A stretch of DNA of 64,000 bases from Burkholderiaceae bacterium 26 (GTDB taxonomy: Bacteria > Pseudomonadota > Gammaproteobacteria > Burkholderiales > Burkholderiaceae), in the NCBI GenBank assembly GCA_000955795.1, contig JYOB01000018.1, positions 75,433 to 139,432 on the forward strand, in the 5' to 3' direction. The notes below the pieces were generated by a model. That model saw only the letters and a program-made list of their open reading frames with translations. It was not told where the DNA came from and made no database searches. The translations under genes and the position numbers were made by a program. Positions 8,691 through 17,130 of this stretch are shown here, piece after piece (position 1 is the stretch's first letter; each line of letters opens with the position of its first letter).

Positions 8691-9617
8691 ATGAACACTG
8701 CAACGGCTGCCGCTATCACGGAATCGCAATTCGCCGATCTGCCTAACGGCACGCGGCTGCATTACGCCAGCGCCGGCAAGCGTGGCGCGCCGCTGATGCT
8801 GTTCGTTCACGGCTTTCCGGAATTCTGGTACGAGTGGGAAGCGCAGCTTGGTGCATTTTGCGACACGCACTTTGCCGTTGCGCCCGACATGCGCGGCTAC
8901 AACCTGTCGAGCAAGCCGGCGGCGGTGGATGCATATCGCCCGAAGTTCCTGGTGCAGGATCTGACGCAGTTGATCACGGCGCTGGGCTACGAGCGTGCCA
9001 TCGTGGTGGCGCACGACTGGGGCGGGGCAATCTGCTGGAACCTCGCCATCCAGCATCCGGAGGTGGTCGAGCGGCTGGTGATCGTCAATTCGCCGCATCC
9101 GTGGGTGTTTGCGAATGCGCTGCTGAGCGATCCGGCGCAGCAAGCCTCATCGGCGTATATGAACTGGTTGCGCCAGCCGGGTTCGGAAGACGCGCTGGCC
9201 GCCAACGACTTTGAAAAGCTCGAAGGTTTCTTTCACGGCATGGGGCAGCCGGTGGCGGAATGGTTCACGCCCGAGGTGCGAGCGCGCTATCACGCTGCCT
9301 GGAGCCAGCCGGGCGAGGGCGGCTCCCACGGCCTGACCGGTGGCGTGAACTACTACCGTGCCTCACCGTTGCATCCGCCCACCGAGGGCGTTGCGCCGTT
9401 GCGCATTGACCAGATGCCGCCCGAGGCGTTTGTCGTGAAGGTGCCTACGCTCGTGATCTGGGGCGAGATGGACATGGCGCTGCCGAAAAGCCTGCTCAAT
9501 GGGCTGGAGCGCTTCATTCCCGACATGCGCCTGGAGCGCATTCCCGACGGTACGCACTGGGTCGTGCACGAACAACCGGAGCGCATTACCGCGCTGATCC
9601 GGTCGTTCGTTTCCTGA
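8691..9617 (+). CDS. Alpha/beta hydrolase, epoxide hydrolase / dehalogenase type
   Basis: The 308-residue protein has an HGFPE oxyanion motif at 40-44 and a nucleophile elbow HDWGG (108-112) in which the nucleophile is Asp109, not Ser. A late THW (His289) supplies the general base. Asp at the elbow with HGFPEFWYEW points to epoxide hydrolases and haloacetate/haloalkane dehalogenases rather than esterases. It is last in the nine-gene run and ends 13 bases from the convergent alcohol dehydrogenase gene. An epoxide intermediate would fit the oxidoreductase-rich operon, but this is inference. Confidence 0.85.
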   Translation: MNTATAAAITESQFADLPNGTRLHYASAGKRGAPLMLFVHGFPEFWYEWEAQLGAFCDTHFAVAPDMRGYNLSSKPAAVDAYRPKFLVQDLTQLITALGYERAIVVAHDWGGAICWNLAIQHPEVVERLVIVNSPHPWVFANALLSDPAQQASSAYMNWLRQPGSEDALAANDFEKLEGFFHGMGQPVAEWFTPEVRARYHAAWSQPGEGGSHGLTGGVNYYRASPLHPPTEGVAPLRIDQMPPEAFVVKVPTLVIWGEMDMALPKSLLNGLERFIPDMRLERIPDGTHWVVHEQPERITALIRSFVS

Positions 9618-9630
9618 GCGCCTGCGTTAG

Positions 9631-10779
9631 TTACATCGACTCCGCCAGCATGCGGCGGTAGTCGTCCGCCGTGGCGATGCGCGGGTTGGTCTTGTGGCAG
9701 TGGTCGAGCAGGGCGCCTTCCACCACGTGTTCCAGCGCATCTTCGGGCACGCCCATCTGGCGCAGGCCGGTCGGCAGGCCGAGGCGCGCCGTCAGGTCAT
9801 GTACCGCCTGGGCGAGGTCCGCGCCGGCCGGAAGATTCATCACGCGGCGCATGCGCGCGTAGCGGTTGTCTCGCACCACCGTCTCGGCCGTCTCGTTGAA
9901 GCGCAGCACCGCCGGCAGCACCACTGCATTGAGCGTGCCGTGGTGCAGCCCCGTTTTGCCATTGACCTTGACGCCGCCCAGCGGGTGCGACAACGAGTGC
10001 ACGCACCCCAGGCCCTTCTGGAACGCCATCGCACCCTGCATTGATGCGCTCATCATGTTCAGCCGCGCATCGCGGTCAGCGCCATCGCGCGTGGCGCGCT
10101 CGATGTTGGCCCACGCACGCTCGAGGCCATCCAGCGCAATGCCGTCCGCAGGCGGGTTGAACGCGGGTGCGAGAAAGGTTTCGATGCAATGCGCAATCGC
10201 ATCCATGCCGGTGGCGGCCGTCAACGCAGGCGGCAGACCCAGCGTCAGTTCCGCATCGCAGATGGCTGACTTGGGCAGCAGGTGCCAGGAGTGGAAGCCG
10301 AGCTTGCGGCCGTCTTCCAGGATGATGATCGCGCCGCGCGCCACCTCGCTGCCGGTACCGGCCGTGGTGGGGATCGCAATCAGCGGCGCCGCCGCTTCGG
10401 TGATCTTCGTGCTGCCGCCCTCGATGGTCGCGTAGGTGGTGAGCGGCTCCGGGTGCGTGGCCGCAATCGCAATCCCCTTGGCCAAATCGATCGACGAACC
10501 ACCGCCGATGGCGATCAGCCCGTCGCAACCGGCGTCTTTGTATTGCGCGGTGGCCTTCAGCACCATCGCCTCGGTCGGGTTGGATGGTGTCTCGTCGAAC
10601 ACGGTGACGGGCAGGCCGCCCGTGGCGTCAATCGCGCGCTGTGCCAGTCCGGCGGCAGCCACGCCTTTGTCGGTCACGATCATCGGCCGGCGGATGCCGA
10701 CGCGTGCGCATTCGCTTTTCAGTTCGTTGACGGTGCCAAAACCAAGGTGAACGTGGGTGAGGTAGAAGATGAGGGCCAT
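9631..10779 (-). CDS. Iron-containing alcohol dehydrogenase
   Basis: The 382-residue protein belongs to the Fe-dependent alcohol dehydrogenase family. GGGSSID (92-98) binds the nucleotide; Asp193, His197, His261 and His279/280 are the expected metal ligands (DAIAH, HSLSH, LHHG). Relatives include 4-hydroxybutyrate dehydrogenase, lactaldehyde reductase and maleylacetate reductase. It is transcribed away from the esterase gene at 10889 across a short shared promoter with a TetR-type palindrome, and converges on the epoxide-hydrolase-like gene. Natural substrate unknown. Confidence 0.88.
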   Translation of the reverse strand: MALIFYLTHVHLGFGTVNELKSECARVGIRRPMIVTDKGVAAAGLAQRAIDATGGLPVTVFDETPSNPTEAMVLKATAQYKDAGCDGLIAIGGGSSIDLAKGIAIAATHPEPLTTYATIEGGSTKITEAAAPLIAIPTTAGTGSEVARGAIIILEDGRKLGFHSWHLLPKSAICDAELTLGLPPALTAATGMDAIAHCIETFLAPAFNPPADGIALDGLERAWANIERATRDGADRDARLNMMSASMQGAMAFQKGLGCVHSLSHPLGGVKVNGKTGLHHGTLNAVVLPAVLRFNETAETVVRDNRYARMRRVMNLPAGADLAQAVHDLTARLGLPTGLRQMGVPEDALEHVVEGALLDHCHKTNPRIATADDYRRMLAESM

Positions 10780-10848
10780 GCTGTCTCCGGATGGTGATTG
10801 TCGGCGTCGCCCGTCTTGCCGTGCGGGCGTGGTTCAATGGATACTCCG

Positions 10849-10875
10849 ATGATAGCCAAATTAGAACGATCGTTC
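10849..10875 (-). promoter_or_regulatory. TetR-type operator and promoter for the alcohol dehydrogenase gene
   Basis: GAACGATCGTTC at 10864-10875 is a perfect 12-bp palindrome of the kind bound by TetR-family repressors. On the minus strand it sits in the spacer upstream of a -10-like TATCAT (10854-10849), 70 bases before the alcohol dehydrogenase start. On the plus strand it lies 13 bases before the esterase ATG, so one repressor could control both genes. No tetR gene is found in this window. Confidence 0.55.
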
Positions 10876-10888
10876 AGTTCTTGCCCTC

Positions 10889-11869
10889 ATGCAGCACCCG
10901 TCTCTCGACTCGCACGTCGCCCAGTTACTCGATCTGGTTGCGCGTGCCAAGCGTCCGCCGCTGAATGCACTTGACCCCGCCGACGCCAAGATCGCCTACG
11001 AAAAGAGCAGCCCCATTGTCGATATCCCGCCCATCCCGCTGGAAGCCGTGCACGACCTGACGGTAACGGCGCGCGATGGCCATGTCATTCCCATTCGCAC
11101 ATACGCGGCGCGCGAAGCCAGCTGGGCAGATCCATTGCCGCTGCTAGTGTATTTCCACGGCGGCGGTTTTACCGTGGGCAGCATCAAGACACACGACCAG
11201 CTTTGCCGGTCGCTGGCGGCCAAATCGGGGGCGATGGTGTTGTCGGTGGATTACCGGCTTGGGCCCGACTGGAAATTTCCAACCGCAGCGAACGACGCGT
11301 TCGACGTACTGCAATGGGTGTTCGATGAAGCCGCCACCATCGGCGCCGACCCGGCACGCATCGCTTTCGGCGGCGACAGCGCGGGCGGTACGCTGGCTGC
11401 TGTGAGTGCCATTGAGGCACGCAATCGCGGCTTGGCACCGGTGCTGCAACTGCTGATCTACCCCGGCACCACCGCGCGTGAATCCACACCGTCGCACCGC
11501 GAGTTTGCCGAGGGCTATTTGCTCACGCAGGAGATGATTCACTGGTTCTTCTCGCAATACCTGCGCAGCGACGCTGATCGCGACGATTGGCGTTTCGCCC
11601 CGCTCGATGCCGGTGGCCACGGCGCGGACGTCACCGGCGTGTGCCCCGCGTGGATTGCCGTGGCGGGCTTCGACCCAATCCGCGATGCCGGCATCGGCTA
11701 TGCCAACAAGCTGCGCGCAGCGGAGGTGCCGGTCGAGCTGAAACTGTACGAAGGCATGATTCACGACTTCTTCAAGATCGGGCGCTTCGTGCCGGCTGTG
11801 GAAGACGCGCACCGCGATGCCGCCAACGCGCTACGCCGCGCCTTCGGCACCGAAACCGAATCCACATAA
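10889..11869 (+). CDS. Alpha/beta hydrolase of the hormone-sensitive lipase family
   Basis: The 326-residue esterase/lipase has the HSL oxyanion motif HGGG (90-93), the nucleophile elbow GDSAGG with Ser164, an Asp near 262 (DPIRDAG) and His292 (MIHDFF), so the triad is complete. No signal peptide is seen, so it should be cytoplasmic and act on short-chain esters. A 4HBT thioesterase follows after 22 bases. The start at 10889 lies 13 bases from a TetR-like palindrome shared with the divergent alcohol dehydrogenase gene, suggesting joint control of ester hydrolysis and alcohol oxidation. Confidence 0.9.
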   Translation: MQHPSLDSHVAQLLDLVARAKRPPLNALDPADAKIAYEKSSPIVDIPPIPLEAVHDLTVTARDGHVIPIRTYAAREASWADPLPLLVYFHGGGFTVGSIKTHDQLCRSLAAKSGAMVLSVDYRLGPDWKFPTAANDAFDVLQWVFDEAATIGADPARIAFGGDSAGGTLAAVSAIEARNRGLAPVLQLLIYPGTTARESTPSHREFAEGYLLTQEMIHWFFSQYLRSDADRDDWRFAPLDAGGHGADVTGVCPAWIAVAGFDPIRDAGIGYANKLRAAEVPVELKLYEGMIHDFFKIGRFVPAVEDAHRDAANALRRAFGTETEST

Positions 11870-11891
11870 CCCGAGCAGGAGAGGAGACCAC

Positions 11892-12329
11892 ATGGCGATC
11901 GAGGATTTCCGCCACAGCACGCCGCTGCGCGTGCGCTGGGCCGAAGTCGATGCGCAGAGCATCGTCTTCAATGGCCACTATCTGCTGTACGCCGATGTGT
12001 GCATCACCGAATACTGGCGCAGCATCGGCGTGCGGTATCCGGTGGATGTGGTCGACACCTTTGGCGTGGATTTCTACGTGGTCAAATCCACGCTCGAATA
12101 TCATGCCTCCGCGCGCTTTGACGATGAGCTGGACCTGCGCTGCCGTGTGGCGCGTCTGGGCCGCTCCAGCATGCGCTTTATCATCGAGATGTATCGCGCA
12201 GACGAGCATCTCGTCACCGGCGAGGTCATCTACGTGTGTGCCGACCCTGCCACGCAGACCTCCGCGCCGATTCCCGATACGCTGCGCGAACGCATCCTCA
12301 ACTTTGAAGTTCTGAAGCCTGAAGTGTGA
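11892..12329 (+). CDS. Acyl-CoA thioesterase, 4-hydroxybenzoyl-CoA thioesterase (YbgC/4HBT) type
   Basis: The 145-residue single hotdog protein has the 4HBT active-site segment RWAEVDAQSIVFNGHY with catalytic Asp20. Cytoplasmic; hydrolyses acyl- or aryl-CoA thioesters. The ATG at 11892 is preceded by GAGGAGA, so an in-frame extension back into the esterase gene is discarded. It sits between the esterase (22 bases upstream) and a GNAT gene (9 bases downstream), a compact three-gene operon. Substrate unknown. Confidence 0.85.
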   Translation: MAIEDFRHSTPLRVRWAEVDAQSIVFNGHYLLYADVCITEYWRSIGVRYPVDVVDTFGVDFYVVKSTLEYHASARFDDELDLRCRVARLGRSSMRFIIEMYRADEHLVTGEVIYVCADPATQTSAPIPDTLRERILNFEVLKPEV

Positions 12330-12338
12330 GAACTGAGC

Positions 12339-12791
12339 ATGACTGCCCCTGAATCTGTCCGCCCGCTTGCTGGTGTTGAAGTTGCCCGCTGGGACGCCGT
12401 GCGCGAAGAAGCCCGCGCCATCCGCTACGACGTGTTTGTCACCGAACAAGGCGTGCCCGTTGAACTGGAGTGGGACGCGTGGGATGACCAGTGCTGGCAC
12501 GCGCTGGCACACGACACAGCCGGGCGCCCTGTCGCCACGGGCCGCCTGCTGCCCGACGGCCATATCGGCCGGATGGCGGTGCGCAAGGAAGCGCGCGGCA
12601 CGGGCGTTGGCGCGCGTGTGCTGGAAGCCTTGATCGACAAGGCGCAGTCGCTTGGCTACCCCGAACTGATCCTGAACGCGCAAACCCACGCCATGCCGTT
12701 TTACACGCGCGCGGGCTTTACGGCCGAGGGGGAAGAGTTTGAAGAGGCCGGCATTCCGCACCGGACCATGCGCCGCGTGCTTACACGTTGA
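12339..12791 (+). CDS. GNAT-family N-acetyltransferase
   Basis: The protein is 150 residues. VFVTEQGVP (about 32-40) is typical of the ElaA/YjcF-like acetyltransferase branch, and the acetyl-CoA motif RGTGVGARVLEAL lies near 86-98 after the strand IGRMAVRKE. It would transfer acetyl from acetyl-CoA to an amine; acceptor unknown. It is the third gene of the esterase-thioesterase run and overlaps the convergent LysR gene by 11 bases at its 3' end. Confidence 0.85.
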   Translation: MTAPESVRPLAGVEVARWDAVREEARAIRYDVFVTEQGVPVELEWDAWDDQCWHALAHDTAGRPVATGRLLPDGHIGRMAVRKEARGTGVGARVLEALIDKAQSLGYPELILNAQTHAMPFYTRAGFTAEGEEFEEAGIPHRTMRRVLTR

Positions 12792-13686
12792 TGTCCTGGG
12801 CGGCCCTCGCAATGGCTGCGATGGCCACCTGCGCTGCCGGCGACGCGGTTCTGCCGTGCAGCCGCACAATTCCCGTCGTGGATGGCGGCGATAGCCAACC
12901 CTTCACCGCCAGCCGCACCAGCGCGCCGCTCTCCAGTTCCTCCCGCACGGCGGCGTCCGTGGCACCCAGCACGGTGTCCGTCGTGAGCGCAACCGTCTTC
13001 AATACGCCGTAGTTGTCGCACTCCAGCGCGATGCTGGCCTCCTGACCCGCCGGCAGGCCAAGCAGCATCGCCAACTCCACCTTCGACGGGCTCAGGAGTT
13101 TCGGTACGGCAATGCCGTATTCCCAGACTTCGCGCAGCGTGCGCGTGCGCCCCGCAAGCGGGTGGCCAGCCCGTACGTAAAGGTGAGGGGGCTGCCCTCC
13201 AATCAATTGGATATCGAGCGCGGCATCTTTCGGCATGTCGCGCACGTCTGCGGCGAAGAATTCGATGTTCTCGCTGCGCAGGCTCTCCAGCAGTTGCACC
13301 CAATTGCCGACCTCCATGCGCAGTGCGACTTGGGGATGCTTATGCCGCAATTCCTGCAGTGCCTGGGGCATAAGCGTGGCTGTCAGCAGCGGGCCGACAC
13401 CGAAGGCCGTGTCGCCGAGTTGGCTGTTGCGATACAGATCAACGTCGCGTTGCAGGCAGCGCGCCTCGAACAGCAGGCGCCGCGCGCGTTCGATGACGAA
13501 TTCGCCGGCGGGCGTCGGGCGTACATCACCGGTTTCGCGATCGAACAGGCGGATGCCGAGATCGTCTTCAATCGCCTGGATGCTCCGGCTGAATGCGGGC
13601 TGGCTCAGATGCACCGCTTGCGCGGCACGCGCGAAGTGCAGCGTGTCGGCAAGGGCTACGACGTGACTCAGGCGGCGCAAATCCAT
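12781..13686 (-). CDS. LysR-family transcriptional regulator
   Basis: The 301-residue protein has an N-terminal winged helix-turn-helix (about 3-60; FARAAQAVHLSQPAFSRSIQ) and a periplasmic-binding-like effector domain (about 90-300). It is divergent from the sterol-desaturase gene at 13787, with a 100-base gap that should hold its operator, so it probably regulates that gene and itself. Its 3' end overlaps the GNAT gene. Effector unknown. Confidence 0.9.
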   Translation of the reverse strand: MDLRRLSHVVALADTLHFARAAQAVHLSQPAFSRSIQAIEDDLGIRLFDRETGDVRPTPAGEFVIERARRLLFEARCLQRDVDLYRNSQLGDTAFGVGPLLTATLMPQALQELRHKHPQVALRMEVGNWVQLLESLRSENIEFFAADVRDMPKDAALDIQLIGGQPPHLYVRAGHPLAGRTRTLREVWEYGIAVPKLLSPSKVELAMLLGLPAGQEASIALECDNYGVLKTVALTTDTVLGATDAAVREELESGALVRLAVKGWLSPPSTTGIVRLHGRTASPAAQVAIAAIARAAQDINV

Positions 13687-13701
13687 GGCGTTGCGTTCTG
13701 T

Positions 13702-13756
13702 GCATCAAATGGATGTTCATTATGCATTGGACGCATTGATGGCGCACTCCTAGGCT
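13702..13756 (+). promoter_or_regulatory. Candidate LysR operator and promoter for the desaturase gene
   Basis: CATCAA (13703-13708) and TTGATG (13736-13741) form an inverted repeat in the divergent gap. A possible -35 TTGGAC (13727-13732) and weak -10 TAGGCT (13751-13756) are 18 bases apart. The arrangement fits a LysR-controlled promoter but is not conclusive. Confidence 0.3.
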
Positions 13757-13786
13757 TGTCTCCACAACAAAAGCGAGGAGACACCA

Positions 13787-14695
13787 ATGAGTTCGCACAT
13801 GGAGCACGCGCTGATCGTCGCCTGCATCCTTGGATTTGCCGTCATGGAGTTCGTGACGCGGCGCTACCAAGCCAACGTGCGCGGCCGCGCGACCGCCAAC
13901 GATGCCTGGCTCGAGGTGCTGATGTTCATCAGCCTCGTCGCCGTTACGCAGCCGATCGCGCTGCTGGGCAGCAATGCATTGTGCAACTGGCTCGTTCCGG
14001 CGCAGCACAACGCGTGGGCGGATCTGCCCTGGTGGGCTATGACCGGGTTGCTGCTCATCGGTGACGACCTCACGCAATACCTCTGGCACCGCGCCTCGCA
14101 CACGCCGCTGCTGTGGCCGCTGCACCGCGCGCATCACAGCGCGTCGTACATGAGCGTGCGCATTACGTACCGCAACAACTTTTTCTACTACCTGATGATG
14201 CCGGGGCTGTGGATTGGCGGTGTCGCCGTGTATCTGGGCTTTGGGCCCGTCTATGCGGCGTATCTGGTCGCCAAGCTGGCCGTCATTGTTGGCGCGCATT
14301 GCGCCTGGCCGTGGGATGCACCGCTGTATCGCATCCGCGCGCTGCGTCCGTTGATGTGGGTGATCGAGCGGACGATTTCCACGCCCGCCACGCACTGGGC
14401 CCATCACGCGCTGACCAACGTCGATGGCATTGGCCACTACAAGGGCAACTTCGGCAACCTGCTGTTTTTCTGGGATGTGCTGTTTGGCACGGCGCATATC
14501 ACGCGCAAATATCCCGCGAAGATTGGTTTGCAGGATGACGTGCTGTTCGGCGCCGAACCCTGGACGGCGCAGATGTTCTATCCGCTGGTGCAGTCCAAGC
14601 GCGAACATTCGGCATTGCGCCCGGGCGGCGCCGCCGTCACCGAAATGGAGATGGCAAGGGATCAGGCCGCGAGCGCCAAGCAGGAAGCGGCCTGA
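13787..14695 (+). CDS. Sterol desaturase / fatty acid hydroxylase family membrane protein
   Basis: The 302-residue membrane enzyme carries the di-iron histidine boxes of the family: His101-x3-His105 (HRASH), His113-x2-His116-His117 (HRAHH) and His203-x2-His206-His207 (HWAHH), with a further His217. About four hydrophobic segments lie around 8-25, 43-62, 84-98 and 132-175. It would hydroxylate or desaturate a lipid in the inner membrane using O2. RBS GAGGAGA precedes the ATG. The divergent LysR gene is the likely regulator. Lipid substrate unknown. Confidence 0.88.
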   Translation: MSSHMEHALIVACILGFAVMEFVTRRYQANVRGRATANDAWLEVLMFISLVAVTQPIALLGSNALCNWLVPAQHNAWADLPWWAMTGLLLIGDDLTQYLWHRASHTPLLWPLHRAHHSASYMSVRITYRNNFFYYLMMPGLWIGGVAVYLGFGPVYAAYLVAKLAVIVGAHCAWPWDAPLYRIRALRPLMWVIERTISTPATHWAHHALTNVDGIGHYKGNFGNLLFFWDVLFGTAHITRKYPAKIGLQDDVLFGAEPWTAQMFYPLVQSKREHSALRPGGAAVTEMEMARDQAASAKQEAA

Positions 14696-14707
14696 ACGGG
14701 GCGGCGC

Positions 14708-15523
14708 TTACGTATCGGCGTGCGTGACGGTATCGAGCACGCCGAGGTAGCGCGTCTCACCAATCTGGCCTTCCGCGTTGAAGCGGCGCTCGGTCACATC
14801 AAAGCAGCCGTCGTGGCGGATGCGCACGATGGTGCTGGCGCGCGTGCCATAGCGCGGCGAGCGGATGAAGGCGGCAGAAAGCAGCTTCTCCCATTCGGGG
14901 GCTACGCCCGTGGCGGGTAGGGAGGCGGTCGGCGCTTCTCGGGTTTCCGAAAGCAGATCGAGATAGCGCGCCACATCCAGCGCGTTGCCGTGCCGACCCG
15001 TGTCTGCGGCCAGGGCCTCGGCAAAGGCGGCCATGCGATGCCGCACCTTGAACCACGGCGTATCGAGCAATGCGTTGGACAGCCCGTACAGGCCGGGCGC
15101 GAGCTTGCGTGGCGCTTCGGCGCGGTTGCTCGTCCACCAGAGTTCGTCGCGTGTGGCGGTCAGCAGGTTGTAGCCGTTGTATGCACGGTCGCGGGCGGTG
15201 AGGCTATCGAGATAGGCGGGCACCGACATATCGTCCGCCGTCAGGAAATTCGAGACGAGTTCCCCGCGCGAGCGCGCATCGGGTCGGCGCTCGGACGGCG
15301 CACGGTAATTCGTCAGCGCGGCAAAACGGCCGTCGCGCGTCATGCCCATCCATGTACCTGCGTGACCAACCACCTCGGCCATGTCACGCCCGGCCAGCAC
15401 GTTGGGCGCGTCGCTCCACCACGCCAGCGGCGCGGCAGGGCGGTCATAGAATTCGTCCCGGTTGGCGGCCACCACCAGCGCGTAGTCGGGGTGGGCGTGC
15501 CAGGCCGTGAGAATCAAACACAT
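14708..15523 (-). CDS. NRDE-family protein (TANGO2-like)
   Basis: The 271-residue protein starts MCLIL with Cys2 and has the NRDE motif (VVAANRDEFYDRP, about 17-29) that names the family, followed by the GT(W)MG segment. TANGO2 homologues have been linked to haem or lipid handling, but the bacterial role is not settled. The start at 15523 is chosen because Cys2 is conserved and AAGGAAG lies six bases upstream; 13 extra codons to 15562 are unlikely. It converges on the desaturase gene, 12 bases apart, and may be co-transcribed with DUF4936 and ygfZ. Confidence 0.88.
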   Translation of the reverse strand: MCLILTAWHAHPDYALVVAANRDEFYDRPAAPLAWWSDAPNVLAGRDMAEVVGHAGTWMGMTRDGRFAALTNYRAPSERRPDARSRGELVSNFLTADDMSVPAYLDSLTARDRAYNGYNLLTATRDELWWTSNRAEAPRKLAPGLYGLSNALLDTPWFKVRHRMAAFAEALAADTGRHGNALDVARYLDLLSETREAPTASLPATGVAPEWEKLLSAAFIRSPRYGTRASTIVRIRHDGCFDVTERRFNAEGQIGETRYLGVLDTVTHADT

Positions 15524-15611
15524 GAGCACTTCCTTTGAACATGCCGCGCAACGAACGGCCAACGGTCAATGTGACGACCTGTGTTGCGCGGGCTTCGGCC
15601 AAGCATAGCAG

Positions 15612-15645
15612 CCTGCCGAATTTTTGCGATGCCGATTGCGGCAGG
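15612..15645. other. Hairpin downstream of the DUF4936 gene
   Basis: CCTGCCG (15612-15618) and CGGCAGG (15639-15645) form a 7-bp stem just after the DUF4936 stop on the minus strand. No U-run follows, so it is at best a weak terminator or processing hairpin. Confidence 0.3.
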
Positions 15646-15651
15646 GCGCCG

Positions 15652-15942
15652 TCAGCTGTTTTCTAGATCGACAAACAGCTCTGCATGGCGTTCGCCCGCG
15701 ACGAATTCACGCGGGCCGCCGGTTTCCCACAGAGCCGCCAGCGTGGCAGCAAATGCGGGCGGGACATCGTTGTAGGACTCCATCCACGTGGCCTGGCCGT
15801 CGCGTGTTTCGGGGCGGCGCATCAAGGCGCCTGCCACGCCTGTCGCTTCTTCCACGGTATCGAGCCAACGCTGCCAGCGCGGTAGCGCAGCGGCAGCGTC
15901 ATGCTCGGCGATGCGGAAGTAGACGAACAGGTGGTCGGCCAT
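15652..15942 (-). CDS. DUF4936-family small protein
   Basis: The 96-residue protein (MADHLFVYFRI...) looks like a single ferredoxin-like alpha/beta domain: strand HLFVYFRI, helix with LPRWQRWLDTVE, strand WMESYND, helix, C-terminal strand. I recognise it as DUF4936, which in Burkholderiaceae is usually beside ygfZ and an NRDE gene, as here. Function unknown. The start at 15942 lies 14 bases after the ygfZ stop, so the two are co-transcribed; a longer upstream reading frame lies inside ygfZ and is rejected. Confidence 0.75.
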   Translation of the reverse strand: MADHLFVYFRIAEHDAAAALPRWQRWLDTVEEATGVAGALMRRPETRDGQATWMESYNDVPPAFAATLAALWETGGPREFVAGERHAELFVDLENS

Positions 15943-15956
15943 GGTGGAGTCCGGTG

Positions 15957-16997
15957 TCAGGCGTTTTCTGAAACGGGAATGACGTACGGCAGGTTTTGCA
16001 ACGTCAGCACTGGGCCGTCCGGCGTGGCCAGGTGGATAACGGTGTCGAGCGCGTCCAGCTTCAGCTCGACCAGCAGATCGGTGCCGCCATCCGGCGCCAT
16101 GGCTGCGTTGACCACCATGCCGCACGGTTGGTTCGGGTCGGTTGCGCTGTAGACCTCAGCACCGGCCGACGTGGGTGCATTCACGTGCGCGCGCTGCATG
16201 CGCCGCTTGAGCGTGCCGCGATACTGGCTGCGCGCCACGATTTCCTGCCCCGGGTAGCAGCCCTTGCGGAAATCGACGCCGCCCAGCAATTCCAGGTTGA
16301 CCATCTGCGGGACGAACTGTTCCTGCGTGGGCAGGGTGATGTGCGGCACACCTGCTTGCAGGCTCAGCCAGTCCCACACTTCGGTGCCGACCAGCGACAG
16401 GCGCGACGACAACGTCTTCCAGGCGTCCTGAAAATGCTCGGCATGGACCATCCATTGATAGCGGGGGCGTCCGCCAGCATCCGGCAGGCGGACGACCGCG
16501 CCGAATTGCTGGCCCACCGTGGCGGGCTGCTGCGCCACCGCATTGACGGTATCCGGTTCAGGCAACACGGCACCGGCCTCGCGCAGCGCTTCCGCCGCAT
16601 CGGGCCCGGCGACGCCGATGGCGATGAACTCGTCCATCGGGCGCAGCTTGGCCTTGGCGCGCAGCACGAACATCGACAGGCGCTTGGTCAACGCCGGAGC
16701 GATCGCCTTGTCTGTCTGCAGCACGATCGTATCGGCCTGACGCCACACCAACAACGTGGCAAGCAGCCGTCCCTTGGGCGAGCAATATCCGGCCAGACGC
16801 GCCTGGTTCAAACCAAGGCCTGTAACGGCGTTGGTGAGTTGGTTATGCAGGAACTCGGCCGCATCTGCGCCTTCGACGGCGATGCGCGCAAGATCGGTCG
16901 GTGCGCAGAGCACGCTGCCGCGCGTGGCGGCGTCAAATTGCACGTCGAGCGGCGGAAAGCTCAGCGTATCGACAAAATCGTGGAAGACATCGTTCAT
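15957..16997 (-). CDS. ygfZ: Folate-binding YgfZ-family protein (Fe-S cluster maintenance)
   Basis: The 346-residue protein has the GcvT/YgfZ fold and the diagnostic motif KGCYPGQE (245-252) with the conserved Cys247. In E. coli YgfZ uses tetrahydrofolate to support assembly or repair of certain 4Fe-4S enzymes such as MiaB. It is cytoplasmic. A perfect minus-strand -10 TATAAT lies at 17033-17028. It is divergent from mltG, a common order in Burkholderiaceae, with DUF4936 following. Confidence 0.9.
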   Translation of the reverse strand: MNDVFHDFVDTLSFPPLDVQFDAATRGSVLCAPTDLARIAVEGADAAEFLHNQLTNAVTGLGLNQARLAGYCSPKGRLLATLLVWRQADTIVLQTDKAIAPALTKRLSMFVLRAKAKLRPMDEFIAIGVAGPDAAEALREAGAVLPEPDTVNAVAQQPATVGQQFGAVVRLPDAGGRPRYQWMVHAEHFQDAWKTLSSRLSLVGTEVWDWLSLQAGVPHITLPTQEQFVPQMVNLELLGGVDFRKGCYPGQEIVARSQYRGTLKRRMQRAHVNAPTSAGAEVYSATDPNQPCGMVVNAAMAPDGGTDLLVELKLDALDTVIHLATPDGPVLTLQNLPYVIPVSENA

Positions 16998-17014
16998 GGT
17001 GTGCGGGGCGGCCT

Positions 17015-17072
17015 TGGATAGACCGGTATTATATTGGGCTGTCTAAAGGGCAGCTTGTGCCCTGTCTATCCA
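17015..17072. promoter_or_regulatory. Nested inverted repeats in the ygfZ-mltG divergent promoter
   Basis: TGGATAGAC (17015-17023) and GTCTATCCA (17064-17072) form a perfect 9-bp inverted repeat 40 bases apart. Inside lies a second hairpin AGGGCA-GCTTG-TGCCCT (17047-17063). The minus-strand TATAAT of ygfZ (17033-17028) falls between the arms. This may be an operator pair or a structured leader. Confidence 0.45.
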
Positions 17073-17130
17073 TTTCAAGAGTGCGGAAATCGCCGGTGTC
17101 GGCCGGCTCCGCACGCAGATTCGCAACAGA

